Positions 1 to 8,447 of a stretch of 20,763 nt of DNA are shown piece by piece. Source of the DNA: Chondrilla cf. caribensis (lineage: Eukaryota; Porifera; Demospongiae; Chondrillida; Chondrillidae); NCBI GenBank assembly GCA_964020155.1, contig CAXHUO010000004.1, positions 32,501 through 53,263 on the forward strand, given 5' to 3'. Each line of letters starts with the position of its first letter. Position 1 is the first letter of the stretch. The notes beneath the pieces are model-generated. The model was not told where the DNA came from. It did not search any database and saw nothing but the letters and a program-made list of their open reading frames with translations. The position numbers and the translations under genes are program-made.

Positions 1-280
1 CCCTTTTCTTTTACTTGTATGATGTTGTCAGTGATACGGTCTCCAATGGGAGGGAGAACCTTCACCACCTCCAGTTTCAGGGTTGCGTATTCTTTTACTC
101 TCCCTGGCGTTATGGCCGTATACATTAGAAGTCCCAGTAGGGCTTGGCTTGCTTTGGCACGACGTACAGGGCCTGTTGCCCCATTGTATTCTTCTCGACA
201 TTGCCCAACAACTGACAGTATTTCAGGCCTAAGGAAACAAATATGGCATGACTGATAGACCAAAACAAATCATCTCTCTC

Positions 281-346
<66 letters not shown>

Positions 347-1424
347 CCTGCCCACCAGTGGAGCCAACGTTCCCTGCTGTCCAGGTGTTGCCAGGTGTTA
401 TTACTGTTAGTGTGTAGCATCTGTTGGTGTCGAAGACGTCTTGCCTTTTGGCTCAGAAGGGTTGTAATATCTAAGCACAGGTCTCTTTGTCCTTTTTCCC
501 GGGCAGCAATGAATTGAATTGCATACTTGAAATGCGTGATGTATGTTTGAAGTGTGCCTTCTGTGATTTTTCCAACCATCTGTATGTACACAACAGAGTC
601 CTCAAATGTAGCCCACTAATCAAAGTTACGTACGTACATGTATGTACCTACTCCTATGCTAACCTTCTTGTATCGAAAAAATGACTCCAGTTCCTCCGTG
701 TTCATTAAACTTTGTAGGCTTACGTGCCCCCCACATTTTCTTATGTGTTCTAAGTACACTAGAGGGATGAAAAGGAGTTCTTCACGTGATTGCACGCAAG
801 TTCCAGGTTATGGTACAACAATAACTCACCCAATACGTGTATCTTGGTTTTTCGCCATGTTTCTGGGCTTAACGGCTGTCCTGGTCTGTTTAGTTCTTCT
901 TCACGTGTACAAAATCTTTTCATTTCTTTCAGTTTCTCTTTTATACTGGGGTATGAATGAAGGTCCAGTTGATTATTTTTATTTTTAGGTTTTTTTTTTC
1001 GATCTGCACTGTCATCTCTGTAGCCATCGCTACTTTCTTCTGCACTGTCATCTTTGTAGCCATCGCTACTTTCTTCTGCACTGTCATCTCTGTAGCCATC
1101 TCTACTTTCTTCTGCACTGTCATCTCTGTAGCCATCTCTACTTTCTTCTGCACTGTCATCTCTGTAGCCATCTCTACTTTCTTCTGCACTGTCATCTCTG
1201 TAGCCATCGCTACTTTGTTCCTCACTGTCATCTTTGTAACTAGGGTCACTGGTTTCATACTTCACCTCTGTGTCCTCAAGTAAATTTTTCATTAAACGTA
1301 TCCTGGTTCTTTTGCTCCTCTTCAGAAATTTTCTTCTAATAGTAGTTCTGACTGATTTCAAAAGCTTAAACTTTCTCCTTGGAAGCTTGTACGTTCCTTT
1401 GGCTGTAACTTTCCCCATGATCAC
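1..1424 (-). CDS. Spliced gene, tyrosine recombinase (integrase)-like protein with basic/acidic-repeat leader; 3' end outside window
   Basis: Predicted exons on the minus strand are 1424-830 (198 codons + 1 nt), 758-664, 615-356 and 228-1, separated by GT-AG introns of 71, 48 and 127 nt. The phases (1, 0, 2) all match, giving 392 residues up to the window edge. Residues 1-50 are very basic (PRRKFKLL, RRKFLKRSKRTRIR), which suggests a nuclear signal. Residues 55-135 hold acidic 12-residue repeats of type DGYRDDSAEES. Residues about 215-300 (TEELESFFRYKKW, EGTLQTYITHFKYAIQFI) resemble a SAM-like core-binding domain. Exon 4 has QALLGLLMYTAITPGRVKEY, which resembles the first catalytic-arginine box of tyrosine recombinases (candidate Arg360). 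The later His/Arg and Tyr motifs would lie beyond position 1. Intron 1 could instead end at 780, adding 7 residues in frame (829-780 intron, 50 nt). It could be a Crypton/DIRS-type element gene or a domesticated recombinase; the family call is inference. The ATG at 1424 is followed by a second in-frame ATG at 1418. Confidence 0.62.
229..355 (-). other. Predicted intron 3 of the recombinase-like gene
   Basis: The donor GTGGGC begins at 355 and the acceptor TTTGTTTCCTTAG ends at 229, with a good pyrimidine tract. Splicing joins TG (357-356) to G (228), making a Trp codon, so the product reads ...ERWLHW-PEILSVV... . The reading frame is open on both sides only if this intron is removed. Nearly half of the intron is the (CA)30 tract. 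Confidence is high because the two flanking exons together give one continuous integrase-like domain. Confidence 0.7.
283..342. repeat. (TG)30 microsatellite
   Basis: Thirty uninterrupted TG dinucleotides lie inside predicted intron 3, 12 bp from the splice donor on the minus strand, where the tract reads as CA. Apparent poly-His/Thr and poly-Cys/Val open frames here are artefacts of the dinucleotide. Length polymorphism is expected. Confidence 0.97.
616..663 (-). other. Predicted intron 2 of the recombinase-like gene (48 nt)
   Basis: The donor AAG|GTTAGC starts at 663 and the acceptor TTTGATTAG ends at 616. Removing 48 nt joins ...SFFRYKK to WATFEDSVV... in phase 0 and removes an in-frame TAG that coincides with the acceptor. 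The intron is rich in GTAC/CATG alternation. A 48-nt intron is near the lower limit in animals but is seen in compact invertebrate genomes. Confidence 0.6.
759..829 (-). other. Predicted intron 1 of the recombinase-like gene (71 nt)
   Basis: The donor TTGG|GTGAGTT starts at 829 and is close to the metazoan consensus. The preferred acceptor, with a strong pyrimidine tract (CCTTTTCATCCCTCTAG), ends at 759. A weaker acceptor at 780 would give the same frame. The stop codon that closes the unspliced exon-1 frame is the TAG of this acceptor, which supports it being intronic. Splicing gives ...TKIHVL-VYLEHIRKC... . Confidence 0.6.
1007..1238. repeat. 36-bp coding minisatellite (6 copies plus a partial)
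   Basis: A 36-bp unit starting CACTGTCATCT repeats at 1007, 1043, 1079, 1115, 1151 and 1187, with a degenerate partial copy at 1223. On the minus strand it encodes 12-residue acidic repeats (DGY[RK]DDSAEES[RS]) in the leader of the recombinase-like protein. The unit length is a multiple of three, so copy-number change keeps the frame. Copies differ by a few bases (GCT versus TCT, CTC versus CTT). Confidence 0.93.
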
Positions 1425-1468
1425 TGTTGAAATCCAGCTATTATATTTGCTGGCTGATCTGCTGCTGT

Positions 1469-1476
1469 CTTATATA
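1469..1476 (-). promoter_or_regulatory. TATA box of the recombinase-like gene
   Basis: The minus strand reads TATATAAG about 45-52 bp upstream of the ATG at 1424. A start site 25-30 bp downstream would fall near 1440-1445 and leave a 5' leader of about 20 nt. The position and sequence fit a core promoter; no transcript evidence is available here. Confidence 0.5.
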
Positions 1477-1518
1477 CTATTCTGTACTTGATCCAGGGGG
1501 CCAGTCAATTAGCACTTT

Positions 1519-1526
1519 CTTATATA
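1519..1526 (-). promoter_or_regulatory. Second, duplicated TATATAAG motif
   Basis: This is an exact copy of the TATA motif 50 bp further upstream, carried by the second copy of the local direct duplication. It may act as an alternative or redundant core promoter, with a start site near 1490-1495. Confidence 0.35.
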
Positions 1527-1564
1527 CTACCATGTACTTACCCAGGGGGCCAGTCAATTAGCAC

Positions 1565-1657
1565 ATTTTCTGTGCTGGGGATTGAATGGACAGGTTGGAC
1601 CCCATGTGCAGTGGGAAAAGTATAAAGGGGTGTGTGCCCGTTTGAGGGGGTGTCATA
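1565..1657 (+). promoter_or_regulatory. Spacer between gene and telomeric tract, with a plus-strand TATA-like motif
   Basis: The spacer has no open frame of note. The plus strand carries AGTATAAAGGGG at 1619-1630, a good TATA-box match, 28-39 bp before the telomeric tract. If it worked it would drive transcription into the CCCTAA and 51-bp arrays. This is only a sequence match. Confidence 0.2.
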
Positions 1658-1702
1658 CTAACCCTAACCCTAACCCTAACCCTAACCCTAACCCTAACCC
1701 TA
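1658..1702. repeat. Interstitial telomeric tract, (CTAACC)7.5
   Basis: There are 45 bp of perfect CCCTAA-type hexamers (TTAGGG on the minus strand), the standard metazoan telomere repeat. It lies inside the contig with a gene on its left, so it is interstitial. Its last nine bases (1694-1702) are also the first nine bases of the first 51-bp satellite unit. Confidence 0.95.
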
Positions 1703-4700
1703 GCAGCCCCGCCCACTAAACTTTACCCTCTCATGCCGCTAAGTCTAACCCTAGCAGCCCCGCCCACTAAACTTTACCCTCTCATGCCGCTAAGTCTAAC
1801 CCTAGCAGCCCCGCCCACTAAACTTTACCCTCTCATGCCGCTAAGTCTAACCCTAGCAGCCCCGCCCACTAAACTTTACCCTCTCATGCCGCTAAGTCTA
1901 ACCCTAGCAGCCCCGCCCACTAAACTTTACCCTCTCATGCCGCTAAGTCTAACCCTAGCAGCCCCGCCCACTAAACTTTACCCTCTCATGCCGCTAAGTC
2001 TAACCCTAGCAGCCCCGCCCACTAAACTTTACCCTCTCATGCCGCTAAGTCTAACCCTAGCAGCCCCGCCCACTAAACTTTACCCTCTCATGCCGCTAAG
2101 TCTAACCCTAGCAGCCCCGCCCACTAAACTTTACCCTCTCATGCCGCTAAGTCTAACCCTAGCAGCCCCGCCCACTAAACTTTACCCTCTCATGCCGCTA
2201 AGTCTAACCCTAGCAGCCCCGCCCACTAAACTTTACCCTCTCATGCCGCTAAGTCTAACCCTAGCAGCCCCGCCCACTAAACTTTACCCTCTCATGCCGC
2301 TAAGTCTAACCCTAGCAGCCCCGCCCACTAAACTTTACCCTCTCATGCCGCTAAGTCTAACCCTAGCAGCCCCGCCCACTAAACTTTACCCTCTCATGCC
2401 GCTAAGTCTAACCCTAGCAGCCCCGCCCACTAAACTTTACCCTCTCATGCCGCTAAGTCTAACCCTAGCAGCCCCGCCCACTAAACTTTACCCTCTCATG
2501 CCGCTAAGTCTAACCCTAGCAGCCCCGCCCACTAAACTTTACCCTCTCATGCCGCTAAGTCTAACCCTAGCAGCCCCGCCCACTAAACTTTACCCTCTCA
2601 TGCCGCTAAGTCTAACCCTAGCAGCCCCGCCCACTAAACTTTACCCTCTCATGCCGCTAAGTCTAACCCTAGCAGCCCCGCCCACTAAACTTTACCCTCT
2701 CATGCCGCTAAGTCTAACCCTAGCAGCCCCGCCCACTAAACTTTACCCTCTCATGCCGCTAAGTCTAACCCTAGCAGCCCCGCCCACTAAACTTTACCCT
2801 CTCATGCCGCTAAGTCTAACCCTAGCAGCCCCGCCCACTAAACTTTACCCTCTCATGCCGCTAAGTCTAACCCTAGCAGCCCCGCCCACTAAACTTTACC
2901 CTCTCATGCCGCTAAGTCTAACCCTAGCAGCCCCGCCCACTAAACTTTACCCTCTCATGCCGCTAAGTCTAACCCTAGCAGCCCCGCCCACTAAACTTTA
3001 CCCTCTCATGCCGCTAAGTCTAACCCTAGCAGCCCCGCCCACTAAACTTTACCCTCTCATGCCGCTAAGTCTAACCCTAGCAGCCCCGCCCACTAAACTT
3101 TACCCTCTCATGCCGCTAAGTCTAACCCTAGCAGCCCCGCCCACTAAACTTTACCCTCTCATGCCGCTAAGTCTAACCCTAGCAGCCCCGCCCACTAAAC
3201 TTTACCCTCTCATGCCGCTAAGTCTAACCCTAGCAGCCCCGCCCACTAAACTTTACCCTCTCATGCCGCTAAGTCTAACCCTAGCAGCCCCGCCCACTAA
3301 ACTTTACCCTCTCATGCCGCTAAGTCTAACCCTAGCAGCCCCGCCCACTAAACTTTACCCTCTCATGCCGCTAAGTCTAACCCTAGCAGCCCCGCCCACT
3401 AAACTTTACCCTCTCATGCCGCTAAGTCTAACCCTAGCAGCCCCGCCCACTAAACTTTACCCTCTCATGCCGCTAAGTCTAACCCTAGCAGCCCCGCCCA
3501 CTAAACTTTACCCTCTCATGCCGCTAAGTCTAACCCTAGCAGCCCCGCCCACTAAACTTTACCCTCTCATGCCGCTAAGTCTAACCCTAGCAGCCCCGCC
3601 CACTAAACTTTACCCTCTCATGCCGCTAAGTCTAACCCTAGCAGCCCCGCCCACTAAACTTTACCCTCTCATGCCGCTAAGTCTAACCCTAGCAGCCCCG
3701 CCCACTAAACTTTACCCTCTCATGCCGCTAAGTCTAACCCTAGCAGCCCCGCCCACTAAACTTTACCCTCTCATGCCGCTAAGTCTAACCCTAGCAGCCC
3801 CGCCCACTAAACTTTACCCTCTCATGCCGCTAAGTCTAACCCTAGCAGCCCCGCCCACTAAACTTTACCCTCTCATGCCGCTAAGTCTAACCCTAGCAGC
3901 CCCGCCCACTAAACTTTACCCTCTCATGCCGCTAAGTCTAACCCTAGCAGCCCCGCCCACTAAACTTTACCCTCTCATGCCGCTAAGTCTAACCCTAGCA
4001 GCCCCGCCCACTAAACTTTACCCTCTCATGCCGCTAAGTCTAACCCTAGCAGCCCCGCCCACTAAACTTTACCCTCTCATGCCGCTAAGTCTAACCCTAG
4101 CAGCCCCGCCCACTAAACTTTACCCTCTCATGCCGCTAAGTCTAACCCTAGCAGCCCCGCCCACTAAACTTTACCCTCTCATGCCGCTAAGTCTAACCCT
4201 AGCAGCCCCGCCCACTAAACTTTACCCTCTCATGCCGCTAAGTCTAACCCTAGCAGCCCCGCCCACTAAACTTTACCCTCTCATGCCGCTAAGTCTAACC
4301 CTAGCAGCCCCGCCCACTAAACTTTACCCTCTCATGCCGCTAAGTCTAACCCTAGCAGCCCCGCCCACTAAACTTTACCCTCTCATGCCGCTAAGTCTAA
4401 CCCTAGCAGCCCCGCCCACTAAACTTTACCCTCTCATGCCGCTAAGTCTAACCCTAGCAGCCCCGCCCACTAAACTTTACCCTCTCATGCCGCTAAGTCT
4501 AACCCTAGCAGCCCCGCCCACTAAACTTTACCCTCTCATGCCGCTAAGTCTAACCCTAGCAGCCCCGCCCACTAAACTTTACCCTCTCATGCCGCTAAGT
4601 CTAACCCTAGCAGCCCCGCCCACTAAACTTTACCCTCTCATGCCGCTAAGTCTAACCCTAGCAGCCCCGCCCACTAAACTTTACCCTCTCATGCCGCTAA

Positions 4701-6466
4701 GTCTAACCCTAGCAGCCCCGCCCACTAAACTTTACCCTCTCATGCCGCTAAGTCTAACCCTAGCAGCCCCGCCCACTAAACTTTACCCTCTCATGCCGCT
4801 AAGTCTAACCCTAGCAGCCCCGCCCACTAAACTTTACCCTCTCATGCCGCTAAGTCTAACCCTAGCAGCCCCGCCCACTAAACTTTACCCTCTCATGCCG
4901 CTAAGTCTAACCCTAGCAGCCCCGCCCACTAAACTTTACCCTCTCATGCCGCTAAGTCTAACCCTAGCAGCCCCGCCCACTAAACTTTACCCTCTCATGC
5001 CGCTAAGTCTAACCCTAGCAGCCCCGCCCACTAAACTTTACCCTCTCATGCCGCTAAGTCTAACCCTAGCAGCCCCGCCCACTAAACTTTACCCTCTCAT
5101 GCCGCTAAGTCTAACCCTAGCAGCCCCGCCCACTAAACTTTACCCTCTCATGCCGCTAAGTCTAACCCTAGCAGCCCCGCCCACTAAACTTTACCCTCTC
5201 ATGCCGCTAAGTCTAACCCTAGCAGCCCCGCCCACTAAACTTTACCCTCTCATGCCGCTAAGTCTAACCCTAGCAGCCCCGCCCACTAAACTTTACCCTC
5301 TCATGCCGCTAAGTCTAACCCTAGCAGCCCCGCCCACTAAACTTTACCCTCTCATGCCGCTAAGTCTAACCCTAGCAGCCCCGCCCACTAAACTTTACCC
5401 TCTCATGCCGCTAAGTCTAACCCTAGCAGCCCCGCCCACTAAACTTTACCCTCTCATGCCGCTAAGTCTAACCCTAGCAGCCCCGCCCACTAAACTTTAC
5501 CCTCTCATGCCGCTAAGTCTAACCCTAGCAGCCCCGCCCACTAAACTTTACCCTCTCATGCCGCTAAGTCTAACCCTAGCAGCCCCGCCCACTAAACTTT
5601 ACCCTCTCATGCCGCTAAGTCTAACCCTAGCAGCCCCGCCCACTAAACTTTACCCTCTCATGCCGCTAAGTCTAACCCTAGCAGCCCCGCCCACTAAACT
5701 TTACCCTCTCATGCCGCTAAGTCTAACCCTAGCAGCCCCGCCCACTAAACTTTACCCTCTCATGCCGCTAAGTCTAACCCTAGCAGCCCCGCCCACTAAA
5801 CTTTACCCTCTCATGCCGCTAAGTCTAACCCTAGCAGCCCCGCCCACTAAACTTTACCCTCTCATGCCGCTAAGTCTAACCCTAGCAGCCCCGCCCACTA
5901 AACTTTACCCTCTCATGCCGCTAAGTCTAACCCTAGCAGCCCCGCCCACTAAACTTTACCCTCTCATGCCGCTAAGTCTAACCCTAGCAGCCCCGCCCAC
6001 TAAACTTTACCCTCTCATGCCGCTAAGTCTAACCCTAGCAGCCCCGCCCACTAAACTTTACCCTCTCATGCCGCTAAGTCTAACCCTAGCAGCCCCGCCC
6101 ACTAAACTTTACCCTCTCATGCCGCTAAGTCTAACCCTAGCAGCCCCGCCCACTAAACTTTACCCTCTCATGCCGCTAAGTCTAACCCTAGCAGCCCCGC
6201 CCACTAAACTTTACCCTCTCATGCCGCTAAGTCTAACCCTAGCAGCCCCGCCCACTAAACTTTACCCTCTCATGCCGCTAAGTCTAACCCTAGCAGCCCC
6301 GCCCACTAAACTTTACCCTCTCATGCCGCTAAGTCTAACCCTAGCAGCCCCGCCCACTAAACTTTACCCTCTCATGCCGCTAAGTCTAACCCTAGCAGCC
6401 CCGCCCACTAAACTTTACCCTCTCATGCCGCTAAGTCTAACCCTAGCAGCCCCGCCCACTAAACTT
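1694..6466. repeat. 51-bp telomere-related satellite, 93 full copies plus 30 bp
   Basis: The array is 4773 bp with an exact 51-bp period. The unit begins CTAACCCTAGCAGCCCCGCC and ends CATGCCGCTAAGT. I saw no variant copy when comparing lines 1020 bp (20 units) apart. The first nine bases are telomeric, and CTAAAC/TTTACCCT in the middle looks like decayed telomere repeat. The minus strand is G-rich, with GGG, GGGCGGGG and GGG runs in each unit. Because 51 is divisible by three, one plus-strand frame stays open for 1607 codons; the other five are stopped in every unit. The array ends abruptly at AAACTT before unique sequence. Confidence 0.97.
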
Positions 6467-6910
6467 AACACTATAATGCTGATAGGGCTAGCCGCTGTCG
6501 ATTCTCAATTCACAATACCCCTTGCAGGAATTCCAGCTGTTGAACATCTAAAATAATCTTTTTGATTTCACTTGTGGTTTCTAAAATAAGGAAAAACTGA
6601 TAAGCATTTTTTGGCTCTAACACTGATCCAATCTTTCCAAAACTTTTAGCACTCATAACTTATCTAGAACTGCAGGTTATGGACTGGTTACAAATATCTT
6701 GATGCATTTTATGTGGGTGTTATGAAAAAGGGTTTGAGTTAAGGGTCAATTTCAATCCTTCAAACCAACCCTTCAAACCAACCCTTCAGACCAGCCCCCA
6801 TGTGCGGTGGATGTAAAGATCAAGCATCTAAGCCAAAGTACAGATTCCTTCCAATGCATTTAAATCTACCTTGTAGGAAATCTTCAAATTTGCACCTAAC
6901 TACACATATG
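6467..6910. other. Unique intergenic segment, no gene seen
   Basis: This AT-rich, non-repetitive sequence separates the 51-bp array from the first MITE. I see no convincing open frame, splice-compatible exon or RNA gene. It holds a short 12-bp tandem repeat (6757-6794) and a 15-bp motif (6796-6810) that also occurs left of the 51-bp array. Confidence 0.6.
6757..6794. repeat. 12-bp tandem repeat, three copies
   Basis: Three adjacent copies of CCTTCAAACCAA; the last copy is diverged (TTCAGACCAG). It is a minor local slippage repeat. Confidence 0.8.
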
Positions 6911-7434
6911 TGATAGGATCTGAGAAAAGGGGTCTTATGGCGCTAACATTCGATTCCGAGTTATCCCTACTAACTTAAAACACGTATACTAATCTACAGA
7001 ATGCCGCTTTAAATTTCCGTATAGCTCATTCGGTTCCGAAGATACACGCGATTGAATGTTACGGTAAACGAAACCACCATTCCGAGAAAATGCGATGATT
7101 GCTTACGTCCGAACATTCCGTATATCTTCGTATGATTTGTGACGTCATCTGGGCCTGTAGACTGACTTGTATAATTCCATTGCGCGCGTGAATCGCGGTG
7201 TCCGCATAACTTCGTAACGAATAAAAATGGCGTATTTTCGGTAGATAACAATCAGTCGTAGCTCCATAACGCAAGATCGAACGGTAACCGCGCTTTCAGG
7301 GAACCTTCTACTAAACATTTAGATTGGATTTATCGCAGAAAAAAAAAATCAAAAAATTTACATGAAAACATGTTTTGACTCGTATCTCAGTTTACACAAC
7401 AGCGCCATAAGACCCCTTTTCTCAGATCCTACCA
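6911..7434. mobile_element. MITE-like element 1 with 34-bp terminal inverted repeats
   Basis: Left terminus 6911-6944 and right terminus 7401-7434 are inverted copies with one mismatch, containing GGATCTGAGAAAAGGGGTCT and TTATGGCGCT. The length is about 520 bp with no transposase frame, so it is non-autonomous. CATATG-like sequence flanks both ends (6903-6910 CACATATG; 7433-7440 CACATATA), a possible imperfect 8-bp target duplication, so the exact ends are uncertain by a few bases. The interior has TGACGTCA (7140-7147), CCGCATAAC (7202-7210) and GCTTTCAG in the same order as in the element at 10958-11477. An 8-bp duplication would suit a hAT-type source, but the family is not established. Confidence 0.85.
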
Positions 7435-8447
7435 CATATATATAAATATATATATATGAATACAAAAGTATACACATTTTTAAATGTGGCACAAGGTCAC
7501 TGAAGAGAATTTTTGGTCGACATCAAAATGCATCTTTTTTGCTATCAGAAGGACCGTACTAGGTCCCGGAGTGTTACTATGCATTTGGATTACAACTATG
7601 ATGCATCACGTGCACACAGGAGAGGCCGTGGTGACAACTTAAACAATTGACATCTTTTGGCTTGTCACCACGAGGATTATAGCGCACTCAGGACAATCAG
7701 AATGCTTGCGAAATTGTGTTGGTGAGTTAGGCATGGACACTAGGTAGCCCTTGGTGAACAGAAAAGAAATCTCAAATTGCTTAGGTGATCACCACAAGGC
7801 GTATTACACGCATATATGAATGTACATACAAAGTATATACATTCTATTATATGTGGCACTGGGGGGAAATTTTGGTCGACATCAAAATGCATCCTTTTTG
7901 CTATCAGAAGGTAGCTACCAGGTCCAGGAGTGTGTCTGTGCATTTGGATTTCAGCTATGATGCATCACGTGCACACAGGAGAGGCCGTGGTGACAAGACC
8001 AAACATTGACATTTTTTGGGCTTGTCACCACGAGGCTTATAGCGCACTCAGGACAATCAGAATGCTTGCGAAATTGTGTTGGTGAGTTAGGCATGGACAC
8101 TAGGTAGCCCTTGGTGAACAGAAAAGAAATCTCAAATTGCTTAGGTGATCACCCAAGGCGTAATACACTTATATATGAATCTACATACAAAGTATGTACA
8201 TTGGGAATAGGGGGAAATTTTGGTCGACATCAAAAAGCAACTTTTTGCTATCAGAAGGTAGCTACCAGGTCCAGGAGTGTGTCTGTGCATTTGGATTTCA
8301 GCTATGATGCATCACGTGCACACAGGAGAGGCCGTGGTGACAAAACCAAAAATTGACATTTTTTGGGCTTGTCACCACGAGGCTTATAGCGCACTCAGGA
8401 CAATCAGAATGCTTACCAAATTGTGTTGGTGAGTTAGGCATGGACAC

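Larger units (their letters stand above)
1469..1564. repeat. ~50-bp direct tandem duplication of promoter region
   Basis: Copy 1 (about 1469-1515) and copy 2 (about 1519-1564) share CTTATATACTA, GTACTT and CCAGGGGGCCAGTCAATTAG. They differ by a few substitutions and a 1-bp indel. The repeat lies immediately upstream of the minus-strand gene and includes its TATA motif. Confidence 0.85.

Noticed and set aside
19..255. Plus-strand 78-codon open frame
   Set aside because: It is antisense to exon 4 of the recombinase-like gene, which has splice support and a recognisable protein pattern.
248..517. Poly-Cys/Val and poly-His/Thr frames through the TG tract
   Set aside because: These are translations of a dinucleotide microsatellite; the tract lies in a predicted intron.
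957..1283. Plus-strand open frame with hydrophobic repeats (CTVISVAI...) resembling membrane segments
   Set aside because: It is the antisense shadow of the 36-bp minisatellite coding acidic repeats on the minus strand.
1658..1702. True chromosome end
   Set aside because: Only 45 bp of telomere repeat is present and gene sequence continues to its left, so it is interstitial in this contig.
1733..6556. 1607-codon plus-strand open frame of 17-residue repeats (MPLSLTLAAPPTKLYPL)
   Set aside because: It is open only because 51 is a multiple of three and one frame of the satellite lacks a stop. The ATG context is poor, no promoter or non-repeat domain is attached, and the tail after the array is short and unremarkable.
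7009..7274. Minus-strand open frames of 71-80 codons inside MITE 1
   Set aside because: They are short and overlap in different frames. They have no counterpart in the related element at 10958-11477, so they are not a transposase remnant I can support.
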